From NCBI RefSeq assembly GCF_001039355.2, contig NW_019775192.1, positions 179,230 through 239,229 on the forward strand: DNA of 60,000 nucleotides, read 5' to 3'. The notes under the pieces are model-generated. The model did not search any database. It was not told the DNA's origin and was given only the letters and a program-made list of their open reading frames with translations. This document shows positions 11,301-20,605 of the stretch, piece after piece. This stretch comes from Lingula anatina. Its lineage: Eukaryota > Brachiopoda > Lingulata > Lingulida > Lingulidae. Within the stretch, counting starts at the first letter, position 1; each line of letters begins with the position of its first letter. Position numbers and translations under genes: made by a program.

Positions 11301-14265
11301 CATTGGCACAAACAAATATTTCTTTGCAGAAAATTCAATTTTTTACAAAAGTTTGGCCCGTTTGACCTTGAAATAGGTGAAATCCAAGGGTATATTTGAA
11401 ATCTCCACATGACTTTTGGTCAAATCTCCACATGACTTTTGGTCGGACTTCTGTAGTAACTTTTCCCATTATTCCTTCAATTTGGGGAATATTTAGGATT
11501 CAATTTTCAAAAATTTTGACAAGGGTGCATTGAGATGAGCATCACAACTAGGCAAATGCATCGACAGAGACCAAAATAAAGGGCGATCAAGTTTAGATTA
11601 TATGTGATCTAATTCCAAGAGACGGAGACACAGGCCCCTCTAGTGAAGGTGGAGAAGCTGTAAAGGTGACTTGTATCCCCCAACAGAACATGGAGTCAGC
11701 AGAGCCATATGAGATGGGTCAAAACTAAAACCATGAGTATTGCCAGCAGTCATGTTGGTGGTGCTAATTAAAATCACAGTTACACAACTTTGGACAACTT
11801 CATTTTTGTGATGATCTAACAACACATTCCATTACAAATCAATATGTATTGCAAATATCCACATGTACCTTGTCAGTAACCTTTTTCACTTCACAACAAG
11901 TTCCATCTTCATTCCTGAACTTCTCCCAAATGTAACTTTTGTTGTCCTCCTCATCTTCATCTTCATCTTGTTCTGCTTGCATCAACCTCAGCATAACTAA
12001 AAAAAATTACACAAGAGAAATACCATATCTATCATTTACTGAGGCATACACAGAATACGGAGGGCACTCTCTAACACACCATTTTTCCAGACTGTCCCTA
12101 GCATAGCAAGATGTGGAAAAAAATGCCCCAAATGCTCCCAAAATGGACCCCCTTTTTTCCCCCTCAAGATCATTATTTGCATAGGAGAGGTGGGGGCCTG
12201 CTTGACAACCTTAATCCACCAAGTAAATCTATGTTACAGATACAAGGCACATTTACAGTTAGAATTTTCTACATGAGAAACATAATCTGAGTATGCATGA
12301 AGCTACCATGAAATATACATGACTTAATAATGTACCACAAAACCATTAACAGTTAGCCCATACTTTATCAAAAAAAAAAAGAGTGACCATGTTGGTTCAG
12401 TTTGTAGTATAATTTACAAATCAAAAAACATTTGTAAAATGCTATGTAAAAACATTCACTAAGACTGGTTTCCCATATCTAGATCGATCTAACAGGATCG
12501 ATCAATCCCAGAGGGGTTTCTCACCAAATTGCTTTCAGCTTAAGTGGCCTAGATGTCTGGCATGCCTACTGAAAGCAGCTTCAGTAGGCGTGACAGACAT
12601 CTAAGCCTCTTAAGTTCATTGCAATTTAGCTAGAATCCCCTAAGAGATAGATCAATCCACAGTTAGTACGATAGGGTCTGGGAATGGTCCCTCACACAAA
12701 AATATTTTGGAATATGCTTTGGCACATGCATTATACATAATCATTATCCCTTATACACATAATTTCAAGACTTAATACTATGCCATAAAAGAAAAAATAA
12801 AAAAGGCAAATTTTCTGCAGTATATATGACAAGGTGAACATTAATCTTTTAAACAAGCTCCTAAGTGAACAACAGAGCATCTTGTATATGAAAAGCTGCA
12901 TTAAAATAATTTATAATGGTTGTGAAATATATGAGAAACAATAAGTCTGTATTCATCTTTTTGAAATTTCTTAGATACTTTCCCCATTTGTACTGAATAT
13001 TTAAGCTAATACTAGCACAGCTACTGACTTTGTGATCCAATATTTCTTACCAACTCCAACACTGAAAACATCATATTCCTTGCGGTACTTGTTCTTATAG
13101 GAGTAGAAAAAGTCTGGATCCTGATAACTAACAGCACCATGGCCAATAGCAGTAACCTTGCTCTGTTTAGACTTCATCTCTGTAGCCAATCCATGGTCTC
13201 CAATGCGGGCATTCAATTTCTGATCCAACAAAATGTTGCTGGGTTTGATATCCATGTGGAGAATAGAGTTTCTAAAAGGCAAAACCTTTTATTAGCCAAA
13301 ACGAAGGAAAAAAATTCTCCATGGAGGGAATGCTGTAAACACATGCATTTCAATGCATCAGCACTGTAAAAAGACAAACAACATTTATAAAGTTATTACT
13401 ATATAGACTTAAAGATTTTATAATTTTCAATCCTTTTAAAATCAATGTTCAAATTACACATTAATTTTTCTTATCATGGCTCTTATTCATCTAATCAAAA
13501 AATAAAAACTGGATATACATAAAATTTACCAAAATGTATTTGAATCTATTCTTCTTTTATGATTGTTTATTTATTTTATTATTATTTTTTTTTTTACCTA
13601 ATTTTAACACCCCCACTCTTAACTGGTGTGTGAAGATATTGTAGGCCTGCACAGACTTGGTATATAATGCGGCACCTGTCACGCCAGCCTGGTACAGGAC
13701 TTGTATTTTTCAGTAAATAATCCAAGTCTCTCTTCTCCATATATGGATACATCAAATAGATTTCCCTGAAGGTAGGAAAAACATCAGCCAACACTGTTCA
13801 CAAGCAAAGTTGGTTAATCAACTGCCAAAAAGCAGTTATTTGTTTGGCGCAAACCCAAACACGTATGATGTTATCTGATATGTTCACCAATAGAAAATTT
13901 GATTCTGGTATGTCTTTGTCCCAGATTTAAGCGTGTCATTTAAGTGTCATTTTTGGCTTAGAATTAAAGAGTTCAAAATACACACAATGTTTGGCAATGC
14001 AAAATTGTTTGTTATAATAAGACAAATCCACCCCCTTTTACATAAAAGCACCCCAGTGTAATCCAACACATAGGAAGTATTGTGGATGTGAAGATATATT
14101 AAATACAACATAAACAAAATAAATTTTTACTTAACCTCAAGAAATGAAAATTTGAAAGCAGTCCCTAAATATTATTTTTTTACAACCAGCACAATGAACA
14201 GGGACTGCAGGAGGATTGCACAGTGGGGTATTGCAATCAGGTGTACACATCCTGAAGTTGAAGGA

Positions 14266-14342
<77 letters not shown>

Positions 14343-17212
14343 CTTTATATATTATTATATATTATTCTTATGCTCTTTTATACTCACTTCTGTGTAGCTG
14401 CAACTGCATATAATGGCAACAGAAAGGGATGTCTTATATGACCAACAATCTTTTCCTATTAAATATGAAAGGAAGAAATGGTTAAGAAAGAAATGCAACT
14501 ATTAAAACCAAACCTCAAATATTCAGGTTTCTTTACATGACATAACACTGACAGAGCTCTGTAAATTATACTTTATATAAAATCTTTTTTCATTTTAGTC
14601 AAGCCCAGCAAGACATTCAACTGGAATTGATAACTAGCTGTAATTGGCCAATTATCTGGTATTTATCAACTGCAAATCAATAATTACTTATATTTGTAAC
14701 TGAAGATACCTTCACATACTGGAGCTCATGTTCCTTTTTGGCTTTCTTACAAACTTTAATGGCAACTTCTTTGTCTCTGTATTTTTTGGAACCTATAATG
14801 CAACAAGGCCATTACAGATAAATATCAGTAGCAAAACCATTAACAAGNTACCAGGAACTAATAACTTTACACATGTGTATAATGTGTGCCGAAAAATATA
14901 AATAAACAGGGTAACTTTTGCAAAAATAGACCAATACAGCCCATATTTGAACTGCATTTTAGTGACATGAAATGCTCCAGTGTTTCATGATAATTATCAA
15001 TACAGTTATCCATTTATTGCATTTACATTTGAAAAGTGCATGGCAATGACGACAATAGATTCAGATGATAGTTCATGTTCAGACAAACTTTGTCTGTACA
15101 TAATATGCAATCTAAGAGCATTTAACACAGGCATCTTAAATACATCTTTCAAGACATTAATTAAAAAAAAAAAACAAATGCTACTTACCTTTAAAGACTT
15201 CCCCAAAGCCACCACTCCCAAGAGAATTTTCGCTGCAGTATTCCTTCATCTTTTCAACACTCATGTACTCAAGCACTGTCCCACTATTCCAACTGTCTTC
15301 TGCTACAGGTGAGCTGGGCACAGAAACCTGTGCTTGCACTGGGTACCTAAGGCTATTCTCATCTTCACGACAGGCGCTGTCAGAGGGGTGTGCTTGTGTG
15401 TGGCTAACTAACAGCATATGAGGTTGTCCATCACCCCTTTCCAATTTAACAGGAACCAAGGGAGTGCATTCACGATGTGTGTCAACATCATCTACTTTTG
15501 GACTAATGGACAATTTGGCCATTATATGCTCCAGACCTGAACTGGTGATCAGTCTCATATAATCTTCAGAGAACTCTTTATTCATTTTGGAGTTAATATC
15601 ATATCTGTCAATATTTTTCATCAATTGCTGCAGCCTGCTATCATCAGTTTCAGAAATGATATCTTTTTTTAACATAGCGGTGAACAACTGAAGAGGTGAA
15701 TCAATGTTCTCGTTTTCTCGCTCCTTGATTTCATCTAAAAGAAGGAATTTCATTTTATTCAAATCACCAGAAGTCAGCATTTTAGAAACAGAGAACAAAG
15801 TAAATATATGTTTGCTAAACATTTTGTAGTCTTTGCTTTGCAGTTGAATTCCATGATTTCTGTAAAAGTCTTTTATTTTCTTTACAAGATCCTTTCTCTC
15901 AACCTGCTCTAAGCATAGCACCAGCAGTATGACATGATGGCATTCAAGCAAATCTCTTTTTTCCATTTCCTCAAAAAGCTTTCTAGGTTCTACGACGTCC
16001 TGGAGGACACCAGCACTAATGAAGTCTGTCATGAGAAATTTGAGTCCTTCTAGATCCTTTTCTCCCAATTGCAAAGCTACATCATTCAACAGTCCTTTGT
16101 AGTCAGCTAATGATAGTGTTTTCTTATTCAAGTGGATTTCTTCAGCTGAATAGGATAATCAAAAATGAAATAGGTGTGGTGTCAAATGACAATGTTTAAA
16201 ACTTTAACTAATTTGCTAAATTAGCGATGACTTTAAATTTCCCTTCACATAAATATATATTTAATACGAAATTATTTCAAGCACACACAATATCAAATGC
16301 TCAGATTCAATTGATTTGTTCTGAATCCCTCAAGTAATGGAAGTTAAACTGACTGCATACATTAATATCTATCAAACATGATGAGCTCATTTGCTTACAA
16401 TATACTACTTGATATAATGAATGTGTGCATGTGCACTTGCACATACTTAACAAAAAGTGACAATACTTTTTCTATATAAAATAATGTTGCATTTAGTAAG
16501 TAAATGAACCTAAAAAGTTAATAAAAAGTTAATAGAACCCCATTATTGGTACCATTTTATTGAAGTCTGTACAGGGAGTATACCTTATCTATTCACACTT
16601 ACCCATAATTTGATCAGCATCCATAGCTGGGAAAGGATCCATCATTTTTCCAGCAGGACTTTGAGCCATCCTGTTTGCTATTATCTTGAGATCCTCCTCT
16701 TGAACAACTGGGTTGTCTCCAAATATCTGATGAACAGCATGCACTGTTGAAATCTGTTCTGGGAGTCCCTCAGCCTTTACATCAGCTCCCAAAATAGCCA
16801 AGGGAATCAGGGTGTCATTTTCTAAATGTTCCTTCAGTAGGACCTGCCCACAGTATTTTTTCCATGAACCAAAAACAGGACTTATTACTATGATAATCCA
16901 TTTTGTATTTTTGCTAAGTTTAGATAATGCAGTAAAGATGTTATGGCCAGGGAGCAAATCCCTGTCCTCATAATAACCTTTCAAACTATACTTGGATTCT
17001 AAATCACAAACTAATTTCTTAACAAAAATTTCAGTTTTTCTTACTAGATTACAGTTCAGGCATTCCTTAGTTTTTCTGCAATTTTTGCCATTTTGATGAT
17101 CCTGCAGAGATTCATAAATCACAGCAAAGTCAATAACAGGAACAACTTTGGGCGTTGTTCAAGAGCAGTCTCACAACTGGCCCAGCTTCTCAATTTCTGT
17201 TGATCAAGCAAC
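2302..17212 (-). CDS. TIR-DED-DED-kinase-caspase (C14) fusion gene
   Basis: Minus-strand exons, 5' to 3': 17212-16603, 16145-15189, 14792-14710, 14455-14388, 13765-13598, 13271-13051, 11996-11869, 10672-10523, 9413-9338, 7459-7213, 5938-5818, 5391-4331, 4079-3832, 2595-2302 (stop TGA). About 1,475 residues. Order: TIR, two DEDs, IRAK/Pelle-like kinase, Cys/His-rich segment, caspase-like p20 and p10 parts, unrecognised C-terminus. All flanks are GT-AG and phases match at every junction except between 9338 and 7459, where exon 9 ends in phase 1 but exon 10 reads in phase 0. A one-base frameshift near 17150 interrupts the 5' end of exon 1, and no start codon was found. By family knowledge TIR and DED are assembly domains and kinase plus cysteine protease are effectors, so an innate immune signalling or death protein is inferred. 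Alternative: two adjacent genes split at the phase break. Confidence 0.75.
4331..5938 (-). CDS. Caspase-like (peptidase C14) domain, two exons
   Basis: Exons 5938-5818 and 5391-4331 join in phase 2. The p20-like part begins SSYAILVGGLDEDNPD, continues NQVYTVLCDKDS and has the catalytic His in TFVFYYSGHGT (His codon 5253-5255) and the Cys in VILDCCFAAS (Cys pair 5130-5135). DCC resembles metacaspase/orthocaspase and bacterial C14 proteins more than animal caspases (QACRG). A polar linker of about 100 residues may be a maturation loop. The p10-like part has WSCAEHQTSRASCDGLSIFT, then HMVNGLKSG, and further on YEHVKKELNNCIQQPEIFS, as in prokaryote-type C14 domains. A cysteine protease is inferred; which of the two adjacent Cys is the nucleophile and the P1 preference cannot be told from the sequence. 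Confidence 0.8.
6623..6837. mobile_element. Palindromic MITE, family B, copy 1
   Basis: About 215 bp in an intron of the fusion gene. Left arm atccgcagactaaatatg and right arm tttgtgggtggatc are imperfect inverted copies extending about 75 bp inwards (ggtctccctgcctccaca against tgtggaagcagggagacc). A shorter relative is at 32999-33122, and a possible partial one near 18190-18260. Confidence 0.65.
7213..9413 (-). CDS. Cys/His-rich linker between kinase and caspase
   Basis: Two exons, 9413-9338 and 7459-7213. The first reads GILNETKIPTFIEGSLCCKC, then NLNLP. The second contains SADFVLALDLHPRIGC, then KCRLFCQGCLMDHYRNP and YCPTHG. The spacing of Cys and His (CxxC, GC, FCxxC, H, YCxxH) resembles a zinc-binding fold, but I cannot name the family. 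The exons do not join in phase: exon 9 ends in phase 1, exon 10 has an open frame only in phase 0 and would meet TGA otherwise. An exon of length 3n+2 is therefore missing, or the gene is divided here. The intron holds poly-A, an N gap and tandem repeats, so a lost exon is easy to imagine. Confidence 0.6.
7528..7541 (-). other. Speculative 14-nt micro-exon
   Basis: Minus-strand TTTTTTCAG precedes 14 bases which are followed by GTAATG. Its length (3n+2) would repair the phase break between exons 9413-9338 and 7459-7213, adding only about five residues. Such short motifs arise by chance in AT-rich introns, so this is a weak candidate listed because it exactly satisfies the phase need. Confidence 0.12.
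8281..8372. repeat. Poly-A tract next to gap
   Basis: About 92 bases of nearly pure A, running into N. It may be an assembly artefact at a repeat boundary or a genuine homopolymer that stopped the assembly. Confidence 0.9.
8373..8524. other. Assembly gap (152 N)
   Basis: Unsequenced bases inside the intron where the splice phase of the fusion gene breaks. Flanked by poly-A and by a 161-bp tandem repeat, so the true size may differ. Confidence 0.99.
8525..8914. repeat. 161-bp tandem repeat, about 2.4 copies visible
   Basis: The units start at 8525, 8686 and 8847 with aatattcatcagttctg and contain the phrase atcgtgttatcggt. The copies are nearly identical and the array enters the N gap, so it is probably longer in the genome. 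Confidence 0.9.
8915..9070. repeat. GAC-rich stretch with hairpin, dispersed repeat
   Basis: A run of gacggcgacgacggcgac-type triplets is followed by the hairpin tatgtacagacac / gtgtctgtacata around 8975-9004. The following aaaagcaacctgcctcttta recurs near 8100 and 8245, and a decayed GACGAC/tgtctgtacataat segment lies near 15044-15106, so this is a dispersed family. Confidence 0.6.
9655..10075. repeat. Degenerate intronic repeat, block 1
   Basis: Three to four decayed units of about 115-125 bp, each with a phrase like tatgacttcctattcaagtt, then tagtaactatgggcatatct and aagtgcagttcatggt. The same family recurs at 10795-11045. No coding capacity. Confidence 0.65.
10523..14792 (-). CDS. IRAK/Pelle-like protein kinase, six exons
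   Basis: Exons 14792-14710 (KEVAIKVCKKA, the ATP-anchoring Lys), 14455-14388 (HIRHPFLLPLYAVAA), 13765-13598 (IYLMYPYMEKRDLDYLL, hinge and alpha-D/E), 13271-13051 (HMDIKPSNILLD catalytic loop, RIGDHGLATEM, DVFSVGVV), 11996-11869 (alpha-F end and an acidic DEDEDEEDN insert) and 10672-10523 (ELALKCIKKPIADRISLDDL, the C-lobe end with the conserved Arg). The catalytic Asp, Lys and Asn of DxKxxN are present and the metal-binding Asp is kept, but HRD is HMD and DFG is DHG. The pattern is TKL-type, nearest by eye to IRAK/Pelle and RIPK. Activity is plausible but not certain with the two substitutions. Confidence 0.85.
10795..11045. repeat. Degenerate intronic repeat, block 2
   Basis: Two further units of the family seen at 9655-10075, with ccagttttggagatataaag and aaagtaggtcaaaggtcaaa. 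Block 1 lies in the intron after the last kinase exon and block 2 in the intron before it. Confidence 0.6.
12464..12690. mobile_element. Palindromic MITE, family A, copy 2
   Basis: Inverted ends (actggtttcccatat / tgggaatggtcc) with the inner motif cagtaggcgtgacagacat shared with 1144-1386. Lies in an intron of the kinase part. The arms contain gatcgatc palindromes. Confidence 0.65.
14269..14341. repeat. (TA)n microsatellite
   Basis: About 72 bp of uninterrupted TA in the intron between two kinase exons, ending about 45 bp downstream of the donor at 14387. Confidence 0.95.
15189..16145 (-). CDS. Tandem DED exon plus kinase glycine loop
   Basis: A 957-bp exon. The first DED spans about 16110-15870, with ADYKGLLNDVALQLG, DLEGLKFLM, LFEEMEKRDLLE and the DED signature RxDL as VERKDLVKKI. 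The second spans about 15845-15575, with HIFTLFSV, DLNKMKFLLLDEI, LFTAMLKKDIIS and IDRYDI in the RxDL position. This is the paired DED layout of caspase-8, caspase-10 and c-FLIP. A Ser/Pro-rich linker of about 85 residues follows. The exon then ends in the kinase start, SLGSGGFGEVFKG (glycine loop), with the donor directly after the loop. Phase 1 on both sides agrees with the TIR exon before it and the VAIK exon after it. Confidence 0.85.
16603..17212 (-). CDS. TIR-domain exon of the fusion gene
   Basis: Exon with acceptor TTTTCTTCCAG at its 5' side and donor GTAAGT. The TIR part reads VVPVIDFAVIYES (first strand), then YYEDRDLLPGHNIFTAL (the BB loop, close to the MyD88/TLR RD-x-LPG type), then WIIIVISPVF and LIPLAIL, the classic box 2 and box 3 order. 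The WCxxE-type Glu used by NAD-cleaving TIRs is not evident in KKYCGQVLLKE, so a scaffold role is more likely than NADase; this is an inference. The first about 20 codons (LLDQQKLRSWASCETALEQR) read in a different frame from the TIR, the switch being near 17146-17154 beside a run of three A. No ATG precedes the TIR within the exon, so an upstream exon is expected. Confidence 0.8.
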
Positions 17213-17504
17213 CTGGAAGAAAACACCAAATGTACTGAGCTTGTTCTAAACTTGTGATAAGTATGTTTCTGCATCTAATTTAGCATGTTAACCCTCTTAT
17301 TAAGACTCACTAATTCCACAATAAATTATTTTAAATTAATAAGTAAATCAAGAAATTTTTAGTTTTAAAAAGCACAAAAATACTGAGGAATACACAAGTC
17401 AAAAAATCACATATCAAATTTTGTATCAACTTCTGGCTTAAATGTGTTCAATAATTTAGTTAAGGAGCACCCCAGCCCAGTTACATTTTACTCGAGGTGA
17501 CTTA

Positions 17505-17675
17505 GGCTTCGTTCACATGCAATGTCTATTTTCTATTTTCTATTTTCGGTATGTCTTATAGTAACTGGCTCGCGCTGCCAGTAATTACGCCGCGGGATAT
17601 TCAGTGCACAGACCGTGATCATAAGACATACCGAAAATAGAAAATAGAAAATAGACATTGCATGTGAACGAAGCC
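17505..17675. mobile_element. Harbinger-like MITE (171 bp, TTA target duplication)
   Basis: A perfect inverted repeat of about 55 bp (ggcttcgttcacatgcaatg at the left, its complement at the right) around a GC-richer loop, flanked by TTA on both sides (17502-17504 and 17676-17678). A 3-bp TWA duplication is typical of PIF/Harbinger elements. The arms contain three tctattt-type repeats. No coding capacity. The perfect arms suggest a young insertion. It lies about 290 bp upstream of the TIR exon. Confidence 0.8.
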
Positions 17676-18441
17676 TTACTGTTCAGTTTACCACCCTCTG
17701 ACCACCAAAAGCATCTGGTCTGTTTGATAAGTTACAAAAATTGCAAGTGCATGCTACAGGGTATTCAGCAAATTTACAAACACATGAGAGAGAGAAAGAG
17801 AGAGAGAACCTCATGTAGTGTACTACAGTACCTTATTCTTCGGGTGCTCACCACACCCATTTAATTATGCCTGAAAAACTTCAGCCCCATCCAGTTGCAA
17901 CTGAGCAAGAAAATGGACACAGGTATGACAACAGGAGTCAACAGCAGGTAGTAGCACACTGAAGGTGGTTCAAAGCAATGGTTCAAAAACTTGGCCTGAA
18001 ATTAAATCAAAACATACTCCATTCCAAAGATCAAAATGACTAATCTGTGATTTCCATAGACATCTTATCTGATATCATCACAATTTGCACCCAAGAATTA
18101 TCTGAACTCATTCAAAAACAATGACTTTATTATCAGTGACCACTTCATGTGAAAACAGATGACATAAACCACCATGAAAGGCAACGAGTATATTTTGACC
18201 AACCCACTTAAAAGCAATGCTGCATAATCCCCTATTGGATTCCCCACCTCCCTCACGCACCATCCCTTGACAGTAAGAACATCCCATTGTAATCTCAATG
18301 ATTTTTACCAAATGTCAAGCTCTTTTATTTTAAATCTGGAACTTTCTCTACCTCAGAGATCGTAAAGTCTGGATAATCCTAGGACCAAAATTTAAAGTGT
18401 ATTCATGCTCAGCTCTCATACTTATTGTGAGGCAAAAATCA

Positions 18442-19026
18442 AGTAACTATATGAGATAAAAATCAAGTTGGGCAACTTTTTGGGTCCACAAACGACAATA
18501 AACTCCCACATGTATAGAATGGTTGAGAAGTCAATTAAAACATATACATTTGACATAATAATGTATTACAAGTTGGAAAACAGCATATACTATTCTCATA
18601 TGCAGGCCTATTGGACCATAACAGGGGGAATGTAGTTGTGTCACAGGGGCCGTAGCAATAGTCCGAAGGTTCAATAGTCCGAAGGTTCATTGGTCCGAAT
18701 ATTCACTATAGAACCTTCGGACCAATGAACCCTTGATTAAAAAATCGATGAAAATGTTACCACTTTTCGGACCAATGAACCTTCGGACCAATGAACCTTC
18801 GGACTATCGAGACGCCCCCGTGTCACAAGCCCCAACAAGCATCCACAATCATCAATGATCCTCCACAAGAACAAAACGTTGAAAAATTAACAATTAAACA
18901 GATATTTATTATGCGATGGGTTTTGTTTGTATTTTATAATAACACTTGCTGTTATTCATTTTTTGTCTGTTATAATGATGCCATTATTGGTGAACATTAA
19001 AATATTGTTTTTGATTATTTGCTCTG
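18442..19026. repeat. 585-bp duplication, copy 1 (abuts gap)
   Basis: Nearly identical to 20021-20605 (I see one substitution, near 18697). The first copy stops at the N gap, the second continues into unique sequence. Near identity including the same hAT MITE and its target duplication points to a very recent duplication or to both haplotypes placed in tandem by the assembler. Confidence 0.9.
18646..18819. mobile_element. hAT-like MITE, copy 1 (174 bp)
   Basis: Starts ggggccgtagcaatagtccg and ends ggactatcgagacgccccc, flanked by the direct 8-bp repeat gtgtcaca (18638-18645 and 18820-18827). An 8-bp target duplication is typical of hAT transposons. Inside, ccgaaggttc / gaaccttcgg palindromes repeat several times, giving strong hairpins. 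Confidence 0.85.
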
Positions 19027-19500
19027 NNNNNNNNNNNNNNNNNNNNNNNNNNNNNNNNNNNNNNNNNNNNNNNNNNNNNNNNNNNNNNNNNNNNNNNNNN
19101 NNNNNNNNNNNNNNNNNNNNNNNNNNNNNNNNNNNNNNNNNNNNNNNNNNNNNNNNNNNNNNNNNNNNNNNNNNNNNNNNNNNNNNNNNNNNNNNNNNNN
19201 NNNNNNNNNNNNNNNNNNNNNNNNNNNNNNNNNNNNNNNNNNNNNNNNNNNNNNNNNNNNNNNNNNNNNNNNNNNNNNNNNNNNNNNNNNNNNNNNNNNN
19301 NNNNNNNNNNNNNNNNNNNNNNNNNNNNNNNNNNNNNNNNNNNNNNNNNNNNNNNNNNNNNNNNNNNNNNNNNNNNNNNNNNNNNNNNNNNNNNNNNNNN
19401 NNNNNNNNNNNNNNNNNNNNNNNNNNNNNNNNNNNNNNNNNNNNNNNNNNNNNNNNNNNNNNNNNNNNNNNNNNNNNNNNNNNNNNNNNNNNNNNNNNNN
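19027..19500. other. Assembly gap (474 N)
   Basis: Unsequenced bases between the first duplication copy and unrelated sequence at 19501. Confidence 0.99.
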
Positions 19501-19717
19501 GCCAAAAGAGGAATGTTTTCCTTTTGTTACATTTACTAGGTAGCACCAGTTACTTTTACTCTAGTCAAAGAAACACAGTATCTAGTCGTGACCTATGCGC
19601 GACCTGTCCATTTTGTTTTTGTTTTCTTTTTGTTAAATTGCAATAATAAAAGATTTTGGATAAAAGGATAGTGGGTTATTGTTATGAAAGTGAACTGTGT
19701 GATTGCATGATTATTAA

Positions 19718-19891
19718 GGGGCCGTAGCGATAGTCCGAAGGTTCAATAGTCCGAAGGTTCATTGGTCCGAATGTTCGCTGTAGAACCTTCGGACCAATGA
19801 ACCCTTGATTAAAAAATCGATAAAAATGTTACCACTTTTCGGACCAATGAACCTTCGGACCAACGAACCTTCGGACTATCGAGACGCCCCC
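19718..19891. mobile_element. hAT-like MITE, copy 2 (174 bp)
   Basis: Same length and ends as the copy at 18646 but with several substitutions and a different 8-bp flank, attattaa (19710-19717 and 19892-19899). It is therefore an independent insertion, which confirms the element boundaries. Confidence 0.9.
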
Positions 19892-20020
19892 ATTATTAAT
19901 ACACAAAATTACACCTTGATGAGCATTTTTTAATTTTACCCCTTCATTTTGAAAATTACCCCTTCTTTTTTTGGGCAAGGGGTACGGTACTCCCTTAGAA
20001 AAATCCTACCGAGTGCACTG

Positions 20021-20605
20021 AGTAACTATATGAGATAAAAATCAAGTTGGGCAACTTTTTGGGTCCACAAACGACAATAAACTCCCACATGTATAGAATG
20101 GTTGAGAAGTCAATTAAAACATATACATTTGACATAATAATGTATTACAAGTTGGAAAACAGCATATACTATTCTCATATGCAGGCCTATTGGACCATAA
20201 CAGGGGGAATGTAGTTGTGTCACAGGGGCCGTAGCAATAGTCCGAAGGTTCAATAGTCCGAAGGTTCATTGGTCCAAATATTCACTATAGAACCTTCGGA
20301 CCAATGAACCCTTGATTAAAAAATCGATGAAAATGTTACCACTTTTCGGACCAATGAACCTTCGGACCAATGAACCTTCGGACTATCGAGACGCCCCCGT
20401 GTCACAAGCCCCAACAAGCATCCACAATCATCAATGATCCTCCACAAGAACAAAACGTTGAAAAATTAACAATTAAACAGATATTTATTATGCGATGGGT
20501 TTTGTTTGTATTTTATAATAACACTTGCTGTTATTCATTTTTTGTCTGTTATAATGATGCCATTATTGGTGAACATTAAAATATTGTTTTTGATTATTTG
20601 CTCTG
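20021..20605. repeat. 585-bp duplication, copy 2
   Basis: Second copy of 18442-19026 at an offset of 1,579 bp, continuing after 20605 into tcgccaggggtgcat where the first copy enters the N gap. Confidence 0.9.
20225..20398. mobile_element. hAT-like MITE, copy 3 (174 bp)
   Basis: The same insertion as copy 1, including its gtgtcaca flanks, carried by the 585-bp duplication. Confidence 0.9.

Noticed and set aside
13139-13369. Plus-strand ORF across the kinase catalytic exon
   Set aside because: Antisense of the exon with HMDIKPSN; no independent support.
14152-14397. ORF with (IY)n run
   Set aside because: Translation of the TA microsatellite; it overlaps the kinase exon on the opposite strand.
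18646-18819. Repeated ccgaaggttc motifs as a CRISPR-like array
   Set aside because: The repeats are short, inverted, uneven in spacing, and lie inside a 174-bp element with hAT-type target duplications in a eukaryote.
18927-19646. Long ORFs on both strands over 18927-19646
   Set aside because: They consist almost only of the N gap; no evidence for coding.
18791-20579. Two identical 69-residue ORFs (18791-19000 and 20370-20579)
   Set aside because: They come from the 585-bp duplication, overlap the MITE end, and have no protein-like features.
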